NCBI GenBank assembly: GCA_008711295.1
Contig: VUYV01000121.1
Span: 472,249-536,248 of the forward strand
Source: Anarhynchus alexandrinus
Taxonomy: Eukaryota > Chordata > Aves > Charadriiformes > Charadriidae
Reading direction: 5' to 3'
Length of the DNA: 64,000 nt
The position numbers and the translations under genes were made by a program. The notes below the pieces were generated by a model. It had not been told where the DNA came from, did no database searches, and saw only the letters and a program-made list of their open reading frames with translations. Below are positions 39,601-53,590 of the stretch, in pieces; the stretch's first letter is position 1, and each line of letters opens with the position of its first letter.

Positions 39601-41063
39601 TCAGAGGATGAAATATGGCCTTGACTTATACTACAGAGTGATAACGTGCCTGCATTACAGTGGGCCAGAAGAACTTGTCACTCTGGGTTGCAGTCGTTTC
39701 CTATTGACGTGAATGCATCCTGGATGTTACGACTGCAGAATCCCAAGCTTTCGTGCCATCACTTATTTACAGCTGCGTTTGATGGTCGCACATGCTGTTC
39801 ACTTAAAGTACATTAGGCAATAGCACATGGTGTCTTAGACATGGCTCATTATATTTCTTGTGAATGAACAATTTTAAGCACCTTTCATTGCACTGGTTTA
39901 GTTCTGACTTTCTCATAAGACCTTTACATTTTCCAGAAGCTACATTGCCTGCAGGGACAATAATTATAAGAAGCTAGTGGAATTTGTGATTGCTTTCCTC
40001 ACACTTATTATTTGTCAAAATCCTGAAGAGCAAAGAAGCTATGAGTTATTACTCTTTTTTTAGCAAATTCTGTACTTTCCATCTGCAAATATGCCAAGGT
40101 TATTCATGTTTAATCTTGGACGTCTACTACCTTTGACAGACATACTTACTTGCAAGCAGAAACAGTTTAAAGGAAACCAAAAGTTACCTAAGCATGCTTT
40201 TTTTTTTTGTGTTCAAGCTTTATTGCATTAAATGAATTAGGATTTTGAAAGCATAAAGACCCTTCTCATTTACTACACAGTCCCTCATGCATAGGAGCAA
40301 GACTGAGCTGTCACCTGAAGACCCTCTCACATATCATGTCTTCACGCCAGAAGTCTAGTAAAAAGAAACAGTTCAGTTCTCAGAGCAGTTCTTGAGGCAA
40401 AAATAAATACTACTGAAATAGCTAAATGACAAGAAGATAGGGAGAAATCTTGGGTTAAACTAAATTTCAGACCAAATCCTTAGAATATTTGGAAATCATA
40501 CATTTCTTCAATTCTTTGACCAAATGCCTTTTTATTTCAGTAAACAAAGGACTAAAAGGCTCAAGAACATAGCCCCATGGAAGCAATCATACTTACCAGA
40601 AGACTTGCTTTTTTTACAAATTTCCTGCTCTGCCATTTTATAGAAAGCTTGCACAAAGCTGAAGGCAGACTGTGTGCAATTTAGTCCCTTAACAAGCTTT
40701 GTAATATGAACACCTAAATGTTCCAGTTCTCTCACATTTATATAATCTTCACCTAATCTTTAAGAGGGAAAATAGCAAATATTCAATTTGAGTCTTAGAA
40801 TATTGTTATTGTACATAGGTACATACAGATTATGCGAGACTAAAACCAAACAAAAAAAACCCCACGCTTATTCAGGAGATACTTGGAGTTTAGGGTCTCC
40901 AGCGTTTCGTGCATGTTTTTATTAAAAGTTACTTTTCTCTCATTTTTCTGCGTCCTTTTCTCTGTTGCACAATCAAGAGGTACTGGAATAAACATTAAAA
41001 AAAAAAGAGTAATTTGCCCAGAAATTTCAGGACTGCCGTGAGATGCAATGGAGCATCTTTGCT
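36651..41063. other. Unique AT-rich sequence, no gene recognised
   Basis: Open frames reach 100 codons at most (38403 to 38705, plus), without known domains. The stretch contains AAAC/AAAT-type A-rich sequence at 39113-39151 and homopolymer T runs near 39529 and 40200. Otherwise I see nothing I can name. Confidence 0.55.
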
Positions 41064-41172
41064 CTGTAGAGAGCACAGGACTTGCAGCTGGGGACAAGAA
41101 ACAGCTTGGTTTGAATTCTGCACCATTCTCCCACTGACTCCGTGGGCAGAGCTGGGTAAATCTCAATCTTTT
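41064..41172 (+). mobile_element. Possible MIR-like (CORE-SINE) remnant
   Basis: The order of motifs resembles the amniote MIR family: a GAGCACAGGACTTG-like start, then TTGGTTTGAATTCTG (compare the MIR box GGTTCGAATCCTG), then CCCACTGACT, then a GAGCTGGGTAAATCTCAATC-like segment (compare GACCTTGGGCAAGTCACTTAACC). It is strongly diverged, with small indels, as expected of an ancient element. The assignment rests on pattern memory only. Confidence 0.4.
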
Positions 41173-44100
41173 GCAGCTGGTGTCCCATAGAAGGGGTATT
41201 CCAAGGTTAAGATACTACTTCTACACTTCAGAGAATACCAGGAAGAAACGTCACAGTGAGTGCATTGAACATTACAGTTAAAGACCCAGTGTAAGTACCT
41301 TAGCAAACCTCAGACAGTGTGTCTCTCAGAGTTGTCCAGTCAACACAAGGATCTCTCACACACATGTTTTAGAGGTTAATTAGTTGATATTTGGACAATG
41401 CTTTTTAACTAGCAATACTTCAGGTAATTTTCTCATCTCTTGCAGCGATCTCTATAGGCATCAGGAATTGTGAACGTCTTAGCGTGCAAACAGAAATTCA
41501 GCATCGGTGCAAAATCATGACTGTAGCCCTCGTTCCCCTTTTGATCTACACTAGAAGACAGAAAACCATAAAAACTATACCTTCTAGCAGAAGGAAAACT
41601 CTCAGTAGTTCAGTTTAGAGAAAGGTTTCAGTTGTCTGACATTAATCAGTAACTGCCTAAGCTGCTGATGTACTTCATAACACACAAAAATACTTGCGTG
41701 TTAAAAATAACATTTACATGCAAGTTTAACCCAAGCATTCACTCAGTTCCTTTCCAGCCAGGCAAAATAATTTGCAGTATAAAAGTCATTTTTACTTCAT
41801 GGCAAATGGAACACTTTGTTCAGAGCGTTATTTGCACATAATGGCACATTAGTTATTAAACTATAACTATATTATTACAACTATTAGTTATAACAGAGAA
41901 ATATCTTGCATGGAAAATCTGAACTTACTCCCTTGTTAGCAACTAAAGCGTCAAAGTTCATAAAGTATGAAACATTACTGAAAATACTGAATGTGGCATT
42001 TTTGATGTAACTATTAAAATACCTTCATTTACATATAATTTCATTTTTACTTTACTATGTTAAAAGTATTCAAATTGCAAAGGAAACTGCAAATATATTC
42101 ACAGACTGCACTGCACAGTAATGAGGACAGGATTTCTTGCCTGCTCTGAACTACTGTCACATGATATTTCAGTTTTCAAGCAGCATCAGATCACTTTACC
42201 TTCCAATAGTTTGCTGCGTTTCATTAAAAAATGAGAAAAGCAGCTTGGTTTCTTTTCCCTGCCTCAGATGTGAGGTAAGTTGTGCTTCGATACCATATGT
42301 CTGCTAAGAGTTCCCAAAAATACAGAAAAACAGACTATAACAAACCCCAGAAACACAATGATTCAATTCCCTAATCATGCAAATTACATGGAATAGGGGA
42401 AAAAAAAAAAGTGCATGCTCAGTCAGTGATGGCAGACTGAGGCCATAAAAATACAATAAAGCGTCTCTGTTTATTAACTTTTTATGGGATTGTTTTGACT
42501 TTGGATTTCAGTATCCCACAGAAAAACAGATCAATTACAGTGTTGCAATTAGCACATGTATCTTTTGCCTAAATCTTCCCTATTCCTCAAGGTCTGCAGA
42601 GAAGCCAAAGAGGAGGTACGCTCCCTGGTTGTCCCAAGCTTTTGTCTATGCATGTTCCCTGTGCAGGAGACCACAGATGGGCTTGGATGAGGGACACTCA
42701 TAACTACGTTCAGTTCTCTTGAATTACGTTTCCTTCTGCATAGTTGTTCTGAATAATCTACTTCAGTCCCTCATGAGACCCCTGCTTCTTCCAGACTTGG
42801 TCTCCTGGAATTCTGGGAATGATATCACAGATCCGTAAGATTTCTAAAGAATTATACTAATGACTATACAAGCTTCTATGGGTTTTTAAAAATCACTGCT
42901 TAGTGACAACAGTGTATTAAAACAGCAGAGTTATGGAGGTAACGTGCTTTACCAGGGATGTCGCGAGGAAGGTCCTACACCCACCTCTGCCACACATCCC
43001 ATGGCCAGGCTGGGAAGGAAATCATCTCAGCCCCCGAGTGTGCTCCAGCTTGTTTTGTGAATGTTTACAGACACTTCCATACTGCTGTAACAAATAGTGC
43101 AAAACCACAGACCACAGAAGTGACAGAAAAAGTGCAAGAGGTGCTACATCGCGTACCAGAGGTCTCACAGCAAGCCCGGGGAAGGCAATAACAAAACCCC
43201 ACCTCCCAGTACACTGTCTGCCCACAGAGCACTCACTCCCCTACATTTCCTCACTTTTCTGATGTATTTCCTTTTAAAAAATAAATCAACTCGTCCTATT
43301 TCGGTGAAGCAGAAGGATGACCACAGAAGGATGCATCACGCCAATATTTTGAAGCTTCTATGAAATACATCATTAAATGATGACAGTAATTTGTTCAGCA
43401 CAGTTCCCTTCCACTGTTCATTTTAGATGTGTGCATTTTGTCCGCAAAGTAGGTTGTGTTTGTTGACTCACTGTGGATTCAATTTTTCCCCCCACACACT
43501 GTACATCTGCTGCACATGCCTGCAAAGCCCCCACTAGCTTTTCAACACCCACAGCACACTGACATACTGAGTAACAACATGTGAAAGATTCCTGCTGAAC
43601 TTGTGCATGAAAAAAAAATTCCCTAACCTGATGATTTTTTTTTCCCCCTCTCCAAAACAAATCTGCAAGATTTGTTATTTAATATAAGTCAATTGTTTGT
43701 TTCAAAGTCATTTTTGCTACTGTACCTCTCCTAAGAGAGATCAAATGACATACTTTCAAGTAATTTTTCACCAAGTTTTCTTCACCCAATTTTTTTCTTA
43801 TTGAATGACTGGCCCTAATCCCACAATTCACTTAACTTGCCAGCTGCTAATTGCTATGTGCAACTCAAATCCTGTCACTTATTGATACATAGCACTTCGT
43901 TCGCATGAAAAAATTCTATCATTTTTGTAATAATGTAACATGAAAGCAAAAATAAGAGTATCTTCGAAGTTCCATAGACTGAAGTATCTGTCTACTTTGG
44001 GAAACTTGCCGTTTTCTAAGTAATATTCCAAAAGAAGCAGCAGATGGAGGGAATAACTTCTACCATTTAGAGGAAAGCATAGGTGAAACAATTGTGAACA

Positions 44101-46371
44101 TAAAATCAGCTGAGGACATAACTTCTCTAAGTATTTTCTATAGGAAGAAGCTTGGTCTTCTGGACAGGGCTTGACATTAAAGATGAGAACAGGTATGTTT
44201 GCTTCAAAGTTTTGCTGTGTAGCTTTTGTGCAATACCAAGCAAGATCTGGTTATCCACATGAAAATGATGGTATTCCTTTTCTCCCATATTTATTGTCCC
44301 TTAGCTGTTTAGACTGCAAACTACTGTAGGCGTCTCTCTTGGCATTATAACAAAAGGAACAGCAACAGTCATCGCTATTAAAATTAGTGAGAATTTTAAA
44401 AATAAAATTAAAACAAAAAAATACATACGCACTCAAATATACACCTGTATGCCCACATACACACACAAAACAGGCAGCAAAACTTAATTCTTAAATTAGT
44501 GCATAAGCATACTTACTACCTGTCAGGGTTTCAGGTAGATTTTACAGTGAAGTGTCTTGCTCAGGACTGCATATATTTCCCTCTCCATACATAATTAAAG
44601 TTATTCCTATTTTACATCCCATAAATATTCACTGATGCAAGAGGGAAAATAGAACATTTTCCTCCCAAGATGCTGACAGGACCAAGCAGAACCTCATCAG
44701 GGATCACTTCAAAGATCAATTTCTCATGTCCAGAGAAACAAATTTAAATGATCTTATGTGAACCTACTGTTAGCAATTGCGCTCTTGAATTATGCATGAT
44801 CCTTGACTGTTCATAATATGAACAAACTACAGAGCTTCATTAGTACATTTCAATTATTGTAGCTCTTCTTACTCCTTGTTTGTTTGTTGCAGTTAATTTT
44901 CATTTTTAGAACATCCTCTCACATTTGCTATCAGCAATGATGTCATGTTCAGAAAAAGGCTTATTAGACGCCTTATGCATTCTCGCTGTGCTGTCCCAAG
45001 TCTTCAAATATAACTGCAAATTCTAGAAAATTCTGCAACTTTTTCTCCAGTAGAAAGTGTGAGAACTACCACTGGTCTTCTGTGCCTGTAGGAATAATTT
45101 TTGCCTGAATAAGAGTTTGAATTTAATCCAGTATCTGAAACTTGTGAAGCGTTAATGTCACTTGATCGTTGTAGGAGTTTAACACACACACATTACCACA
45201 GTACCTGCAAAATATAGCAAGACATATGTTAACTATAGCCTCATTTTGACCACCTGTCAAAAATCTTAATGCAAAATATGTCAGCAAGTAAGCTGCCACT
45301 GGTCATAAAAACAATTACACAACAGCATTTGCCTTACGCCGATACAAGCATTTTGGAAATTCACACTTGCTTTAGTAAAAATGATATTAATCATGAAATA
45401 GAGCTGAATTCTCTGCTGGAGTCAATAGTCATGCTAATAAAGGAAAACTTTTTCCTCCATCCATCCGCCAGAACCAGGAAAGGCCTTAATCCTGTTTCCT
45501 TGGGTTATTCATTATTGAAATTAGTTTCTGCCCTAAAAAAACGTGGGATGTCATTTCTGAAAAACAAGTGCCCTGCCTGTCCGGAGAGGGATATCCACCT
45601 CACTGGAGGTGGCCGACAGCTAAGCAGCCAGCAGGACTCACCGAGCCTCTGGAGGGGATGGTGCTGGGTACCGCCTTACGTCACATCAGGGCTCCACTAC
45701 TGAAGCAAACCTCCCTTTTGTTCCCACCTTGCCCAAGATGCGAACCAAAACGTCGTGTCTAAGCGTTCATAAACTGCGTATCTTTGGGACAAAGCTGAAC
45801 TGGACTCCGGGACTGTCACCGATGGACATTCAGTTTACTGAACCAGACTAATGCTCGCCTGAAGAAAAATCTGCTGAAATATGTGCAGTGTTGGTTTCGG
45901 TCCCCTGCACCAACCATTCCTCTCTACAAATCTGCCATTCCTGAGCTGCATTACTTGCTAATGCAGATGTAGACCATACATCAAACAGGGACTACACACC
46001 AAGACTGAACACAGCTCCACTCCGGCCAAGTCCCCACCGGTTTGCACTCGATGAGGAGTGTAAATCTGCAATCTAAATCAAAACTGCCACTACAACTTAA
46101 ATTTGGACAAGGCCACGTGTCAGGGAATCAGGGAATTCCTACTAAATCTGTCAGAGCCGGTGACCTTGCAGAGGCAGAGGCGAGTCAGATCCTGTTGGGT
46201 CTCACCACCACGTATATCACAAAACATGCTATCTCCTGCAATCTGACACTGACTTCAGCTGAGCTGATTTTCTATTCAACACCGTTTCCTCCTGAGGTTT
46301 CTCATCAATAAATAAAGAGACATGCTGTTACCACAGCTGCTCTGCACCTAACTAACCCCTTATTAGCTTAC
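41173..46371. other. Unique AT-rich sequence, no gene recognised
   Basis: The longest frame is 144 codons (45269 to 45703, plus) and has no recognisable domain. AT-rich sequence with TATAACTA-type repeats lies near 41845-41890. A moderately CpG-richer patch at 45570-45830 contains TTACGTCA at 45676-45683, the complement of a CREB/ATF-type site. An A/T homopolymer lies at about 42400. Confidence 0.5.
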
Positions 46372-46403
46372 AGACACACACACACACACGCACACACACA
46401 CAC
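46372..46403. repeat. (CA)n microsatellite
   Basis: About fifteen CA units with one CG interruption, followed by a CCCACCCTCCCTCCCC pyrimidine tract. The minus-strand frame ending here (46560 to 46363) has a CVCVCVC tail made by the repeat and is not a gene. Confidence 0.9.
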
Positions 46404-49400
46404 CCACCCTCCCTCCCCCAAAAACCACACCACTGGAAGAGCAACACTGATAGAACAAAGATATTTTCAGTGTCCAAGTGTCAGCCGTTTGCGTGTTAAT
46501 AGTTAGAAGTCTCTTAGCACTGCCATCATAAATCTCCATTTCAAATGCTGATCCATACAAATTTAGAACGGCGATAAAACATTTAACTTCCTAGATTACA
46601 AAAATAGCTCAGTTTTTAAAGCTGTCAGATAAGTAGGAACAAAAGCATGAATTAGTGGGTGCAGAGAAAGCCGGGGAAGAAATATCCATGTTCAGTAAAG
46701 AAACTTTCAGATCCTGCTCAAGTTAAAAGTTGATTAATTAGATAAAATAGTCAAAACTCTGAAAGCAGCCTGAAAAGTCATTAGTCTGACAATGAGAATG
46801 TGTATGAGGAATGTGGGAGAAGTTAGAACAAGATGGAAGGAAAAAAAAAAATCGAGCCTTTGTCTGCCGTATGCTGGGTGACTGCCTAATTCTGAGTCTA
46901 TTAGCTGTTCGACAGGACAGGCATCTGCTCCATCACTAGCACCAACCAGAAACAGCACCCTCTATGTGAGCAACCATCACTGCAGGTGTTGACAAAACCT
47001 GTAAATTCCTCAAGATAAATTTTGTCTTCAACAAGTCAGCACAGAAACCCTAGTGAGGAAATTCTAAAACAACTTGCATTTCAGCACCCTTCCTTCTGCT
47101 TGGCTTACCAAAAACCATTAGAAATGCAACATGTACAAAAGCACCTGCATTTTATCAAAGGAAGGAAAGCTACAATGAGTTGTTTGCCAAACCAAGCTAT
47201 TTTAGAACAGTTTGTTGGCCATTTATGCTTTGATTTCAACTTTAAGCCAAGTAAGAAAGCGCATAGCTTGAAAATAAATATATGTAAAATAATCTGATAT
47301 ACACAGGCTACATACCTTAAAATATCAGCTTTAAGTTTCCCAGTGCCTGATTCAGGTAAGTTTGAAGTACACCAGTGTACTTCACAGGTTTCAACCCAGC
47401 TCCAAAGCATCACGAACACTAAAGTTTTCAAACCCATAAATAGGATAGCTCAATTCCACTGAAAATAATACTCAATACAGACAGAGATGGACAAAGCCAA
47501 ATGTATTCATTAATCACTTAACCAGTAAGACATACAGCTACAGAGGTCCTTCAATTCCGGCCAGATCATTACCTACTTCTGCCTTCACTAGAACTTTTTC
47601 CCTCCTTCTGTGGCCCAAAGTCTCTCCCATCAGCCGTATCACTGTACTCCACAAGGAAACCAAGCATGAGCCTCCTCTTCTTCATTTTCCCTAAAATACA
47701 TCTGCTGTTTTTCCTAATTGTTCACTGAGCATGTAGCACTTCCTAAAATATTTTATATGGCCTTCAAATGTTTGTCCCCAAAGCTCTTCTGCCGCAACGC
47801 CCACAGAAGTCAGCTAACCTGGGCTGATCATACAGCAGTCTACAATAACTGGTACTAGATTTATTCATAGACTTTAAAAGCTTTACACTACTATTAGTTT
47901 ACATACGTTATGCTCTCTAATTTTTGTTAATACTATCTTTCCCTTATTATTCGTTACATGCTGGCATAGGCTATTGTTTCAATTCCTATAATTCAAAAAT
48001 ACTTAAGTTATTTAGAAAGAGTGACTGGGGCTCTCATGATCATAAATCTCTTCAATATCAACAGCTTCTAGAATAATAAAAGCAAAAATTTCAAAGACCA
48101 ATAAATAAAACTGACTCATTGAAAGTCAATGAACGTTTGACAACTCTGTAGCCTTTGCAGCCCTGAAAATCTCCACAGGCGACTTTGGAAAAGAGAATAT
48201 AACCTCCTTGGCCACTCAAGAGGCTTTCTGGAAAATATATGCCTTATGTCTATGTTTAGCTTCACTTTGTACCTTTATAACCTTTTCATAAAACCCTATT
48301 ACAGTCTTGGTCTTTTTACAACTGATATTAATTAGAATTACTAATGAATGAATCATTCCTCGACATGAAAGCACTTTTGGTTTGCAGTTGCTGTCTACTG
48401 GGTTTTGTTTGTTTATTTATTTTGGTTTTAGTGCTGGGGTGTTGTGTTTTTTTTTTCAATAATGATTGTGGGGAAACACAAATTGTTTAGGAGTTGATGA
48501 TAATTTCTAAAGATCCTAACAGAAACAGATTTCAAACTCAATAACCAAGACACAAATAAAATAACAGCGAGAATGGTGCGTCATGCACTTTTACTTGACC
48601 AAGTGTGCCCGTTTCATCAACGGTTGACTCAAAATGCTTCCTTATGCAAATAGTCCACTGCTAATACGAGCCGACTTCAGAAAGTGTGCTCATATGTAAT
48701 GTTTGCTTATGCCTACATATAATAGGAATTTGGTTCTACAAAATTAATGGTTACAAAATCAGTTTATGTGAGTATCAATTTCTCTTCAATATATTACCAT
48801 AGCTATTATGGGTTAGAGTCACAATTCCAAAGTATATTCTACATGTCTCGGTCAGAATTATAATCATAATTACTATGGCAGGATAAAAAAAACCTCACCA
48901 TTTTATTTCCTTTTTTTTTAATTATTATTTTTTATCTGGACAAAGTCTTCTAGTGAATCCACTGAAATGTAATACTATCATTCGCAGCTGCAGTGATAAT
49001 GACTAGAGAAAGAGGAAACCATGAAGAGACAGCCTCTCTACTGCTGAATGCCGCTAATAATCCCTCTATTTCTCATTTTTATGACCGCATATTTTATGAA
49101 TGATAACCCGCTCATTACATATCACTATAAATATTTCGGTTTAGCAACAGAAACAGGCAACAATAAACAATACATTCTAGAAGCTTTTCTGCTAAAACCT
49201 AAGAGTCTACTAATGTACATCACAGCAATACTTTCACTGGACCCCCACACTGGGAAGCTATATGAACTATTATTTTTAGCTGGAAGGACTTCATACATAA
49301 CTTATATTCTTTCTGCAGTTAAAAACCAGATTTGTCAGTTGCCCGAAATCATACTGAATCTGCCTCATTAATTTCCCCCCCTGCTGTACAATACAGCCTT

Positions 49401-52400
49401 CCAATATATTAATATTCCTGCAGCTTACATAGTTTTGACCCAGCAAAGGAATGAGAATACTGTAAATTTTGCATCTGAGCACTACTCGTAGTACTGTATA
49501 CTTTTACCTTCACTCAAGCTATTACAATCACAGGTGGATATAATTCAAAGTACTTAAGAATTGAGGACAAGCTATAAAACCCACTGAATTTTAAAAGCTA
49601 TTTTAACCTATTTGAAACTACCTTCTTTTCAGCTTCATATATCTCAATTGTATCTGCTATTTTGAAAATTCAAGAAGTGGCAGAGACTTTTAATCACCCC
49701 TGCAACGACCTGAGGCTGATGCGATTCCTTCCTCCTGGTAAAATAAACTTTTATTAACCATTCTTTCGAACAACGCTTAGTGCTAAGTTCAACACCACAA
49801 AGTTTGGAAACCTGGCTTTAGATTTCACCAGGCTTCTCTTTTTTTTTTTTTGTTAGTACACATTACAGTGATAGCTGTCTTGGTCCATTTATAAACCCAT
49901 TTTCAAGATTACCCGGTAGCTTGGTACAAGCTGGGCTAGGTGTGGTCCCCAAAGGAAATTAGGAAAGATGCAGCATGGCTGCTGGGTTAGAACTGTTTTG
50001 TGCAACTGAATTTGGATAAAAAAACCCCCTAGCTTACAAGTCTTGCTAATTTTCACAAAAGCAACATAAAATAATACTGAAATGCAAAATGTGCTGTGGG
50101 ATTTCTGCTCTTATTAATGTGCTGCTTTATCAGAAGAATATTTTGTGTACAAAACTGAAAAATTCGCCACGCTAAAACCAAGAAAACAAGGAGAGCTGCT
50201 CTTGGCTTACCATTTCTATTTCATGGGAATCTTCAACAGACTGTTCTGTAAGCATAATTAACCATGCCATTTTCTTACCGATTTGTCACTGATGTTCTTC
50301 TCTCCCTCCCATGTCAATAGCCCCCTCTCAAGACCCCCACAGCCTCTCAAAACATTTAGTTTTCCTATTTCTCCTATTATCTTCTTATGTTCTGCCACAT
50401 CAATAAAAGACAGCAAATGTCTTCCCTAGGTTGAAGTTACACACAAGCTGGCCAGCTAGCCAAAAATGTTCAAACGCCGCTTGACCATTCAGCTACTGCC
50501 AAACAGAACAGATAATATCTGAGTTTTCCTTACCTTTCTCCCAGTGGGAGATTAACAGGTCTCCCTCCATTACTGAGCTGTTGATTTTCACCAAAAGAAA
50601 AGGAAAGGGAAAAAAAAAAAAGAAAAGAAAAGAGGCAAGAATTTAGTACCTTTGATACCTCAGGCTTCTACGAAATTTGTCTAAAACAAGGTTCAAATGC
50701 TGTTAGAGGAAAATAGGATTGATCGACTGATGGACAGGATGATTACAGAAACCTGTTTTCTTTGGAAATCAAACTCTTTTCCTCGAAAATCAAAAGCCTC
50801 CAACAGCCATAATGTGCCTTTCAAACTACCACAATAACAAAAGGCCATTTCTGGACAAGGTATCACCCTCCTCAAACTCGAAAATAACAGGAAAAAAAAT
50901 AAACCTTACTGCTATAGGCATAAGCAAACATTTCACTGTTTCATCTTTTTCATTTACTATTGAGGTAGAACCGTATTTTATCTTGGCCAAGAGAGAACTG
51001 TCACGGTTATCAAGATGCATTGTACTGGTCATCTTCTGCCCAGCCCTACATCTTGCCCAAGGCTCAGAACTGAGAGACAAACACACAAGCATAGGCTTAG
51101 TTCCAGAAATTAATTTAAAGTAATAAAAAAAAGAGGTTGCTGCCCTAGAGACATTTCAATGAATAATAAAACTGTGACATTACTGACTTTATCTGGAGAG
51201 GTTAGCATTTCTGCTCGGGCTCTGTCTTATAAATCAAGCTATAAACCAAGCAAAACAATAACTCTTCTGTCATACTTTGCATTAACATCTGATGGACAAA
51301 AATATTCCTCCTGTGCATTAGTTTCTTACATACAAGGGTAACAGCCCAGAAAGATTTATGAGTCCATGTAACACTGCAAGGTACTACACACAAACACACA
51401 TGCACATGTAAATGGGAGGTACAGTAGTTCAAGCTTTGATCCTGAAAAAAGAAAACCCCAAACACCCCAAAAAACAAACCCCAAAACAGTCTTAGGTTTA
51501 GACATCGCCCAAGTGAAGTCAGCGTGACCTCGCAAAACTCAGAAGCAAAGCTAAGCATTTATTTTGCAAAAACAAATCTTAGCGTAGGGCAGATCATTGA
51601 GGAAAATCATGTGTATGAGTGTAAGAATAACATCAGTTTCCTATTTATGGCCCCATTTGAGCAGTTGCCTTAAAAAAATCACACAACAGCAGTAACAGAC
51701 AAAAATCCTCCCTAGTAAAAACCATGCAATTTTTTTCCTAGCAGTAATAACATTTTGTTTTAGTGTTCTGCAAGTTTTACTCTCATTAAAAGTGCCTTTT
51801 AAAAAGTACTTTTGAAGATCACCAGCATTTCCAGTAAATCCAAAATGCAAGTGTGTAATTCTTGACCATTAAAATGCTGCCAAAAATTTTCATGGAACTG
51901 TTCAAAAGTCTAAGAAAACTTGGCAAGTGGACCTATTTCTTTTTTTTTTGATAACTGAGAGCAAAAAGGTTTCCTGGGTCCTCCAGATAGCTCACACACG
52001 GAAGGGAATTTGTCCTTGTCTATTTATTTAGTTATTTATTTTTACAAGGATGTTTGATATATATCTCTTTTGGTAGCAGCTTGGTTGAACTAAAAACAAA
52101 CAATTTCTCTTTAGGCTGTTAATGCTGGTTGGGTGAATAAACTATATATTGAGGAAAAACAAAAGCACCCCAACGTTTTCAATTTAGGAACTACTGGAAA
52201 GAAATGTCCACTGAAAAAAAAAAATGAAGTTGCCAGTTCTTGTTTTCTGTTGGGGTTCATATCAGATGCTGAATGTTTTTTTTTAAGAAAACACATGAAA
52301 GTATTCAAGATCAGAGTGCTTCAGTCTCCATGCCAGGGCACGTACTCCACACTTTCCAAAAAGCAAGTCTCCTTTTACCTACCAGTGATGCCTCTGAACA

Positions 52401-53214
52401 CTGCGTGAGTTTGTATTAGCAAAAATGGTACAGACAAGAGCTGTGTAACATTAAATTCTTACTTCTTGAAAGCCCTACCCTGTGCCCACGGCTATTTGAA
52501 ACAACCAGTAGATGTCAAGACTAGAAAAAGTAGTTCTGGGCATCTGGAAGGAAGTTATTTCAGAGCTCTGTCTTTGATGGTATAGGCCAAATGACTAATT
52601 TGGATTTTTTTTATTAATTTTTTAATTCCTGAATGGTATTTTACTCCCTTATTCCAAATAGCCTTCAAAATACAAAATTAATTCATTTTCTTCCTCTTAA
52701 AAACATTCTTATTCCTCCTCATGACTGACTTTGCAGTGATCTCACCAATGCCCCAGATATTTAGTCTTCATTAAAGTCTTGGGGGAAAAAAAAACCCAAC
52801 CCTTTATGAATAGGGCTTAGCAGAGGTTTGATCGCAAACACAGCAGGGATATAATCACGAGTGATATAGTACCTGAAGGATAAAATAATCGAGAGAGAGA
52901 CTGCACCTTTACAAAAATAAGTAAATAACCATGAATATTACTATAGAAACGTAGCAGAAGGGAACTATTGTTAGCTACCTCTTAAAAAGATAAGTCCCCA
53001 GTATGTAAAATTTAAGGGAGATGGGGAGGGGGGAACAAAACAAATGGCAACAGACATAACTTTCGATTATAGCAGAACACAGCAATAAGGATATTTTCTT
53101 TTCTTACACTACATTTTGTGTTCTGGACAACAGCGTAACTCACAGTCAGCATCCTCCCCATACACTTAAAGGAAATCATACAGCTTAAGGGGACATTTCA
53201 AGATTATATGTTTG
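46404..53214. other. Unique AT-rich sequence, no gene recognised
   Basis: Open frames are 118 codons or shorter, with no known domains. Low-complexity tracts include T-rich sequence at 48440-48460 and 48908-48932, an A/G tract at 50593-50635 and TATTTATTTA-type sequence at 52018-52044. The 107-codon plus frame at 49048-49371 looks membrane-like only because AT-rich codons encode Ile, Leu, Phe and Tyr. I see no mitochondrial or viral similarity. Confidence 0.5.
50593..50635. repeat. A/G purine tract
   Basis: AAAAGAAAAGG-like units surround a 12-base A run and continue as AGAAAAGAAAAGAGG. It is a simple polypurine low-complexity tract. Confidence 0.8.
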
Positions 53215-53590
53215 AGTATTTCTTCGATCCGCAGCCCATGCGGTGTTTACAGCAACACCGGTGCCCTCCCAAAGATCAGAGTAGCCGAGGGGGGCAGCTC
53301 TCTGTGGGTGAGCCGTCCCTTCCGGAACGCAGCACGCCGGAGTCTGCCACGCGTTTCACGCTGGTGAACACACGCACCACCGCTCCCCGCAAGAGAGGGA
53401 GCAGAACCACGCTGCTCAGCTCACAAGCACAGCACTCTCGAAGGAGCCTTTCCTCTGCTGGGGTGGGGAAGCAAGGGCATTCTTTGGGATCCACCACTTC
53501 ACGCGTGCTCATTTATACCTCTCCAAGTCCCACAGAACCTTGTTGGAGCAGAGCTCCAACACGTCCAGACGCACTGCAGGGCTCTCCAAC
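53215..53590. promoter_or_regulatory. CpG-island-like segment
   Basis: About 22 CpG can be counted in roughly 370 bp of GC-rich sequence, including clustered sites around 53310-53345 (CCGG, ACGC) and two ACGCGT/CACGCG-type sites. Flanking DNA is AT-rich and CpG-poor. Both strands are open here (141 codons plus, 78 codons minus), and the protein has no domain I recognise, so a CpG-rich noncoding segment is the likelier reading. It could be a promoter or first exon of an unannotated transcript, an orphan CpG island, or a recently inserted GC-rich fragment. Confidence 0.5.

Noticed and set aside
45269..45703. 144-codon plus-strand open frame
   Set aside because: No domain or family is recognised. 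A second overlapping frame is open at its 3' end, and there is no credible promoter or splice context.
49048..49371. Open frame that at first looked like a mitochondrial-type membrane protein (possible nuclear mitochondrial insert)
   Set aside because: Residue order matches no mitochondrial protein I know, and no flanking mitochondrial tRNA-like sequence is visible.
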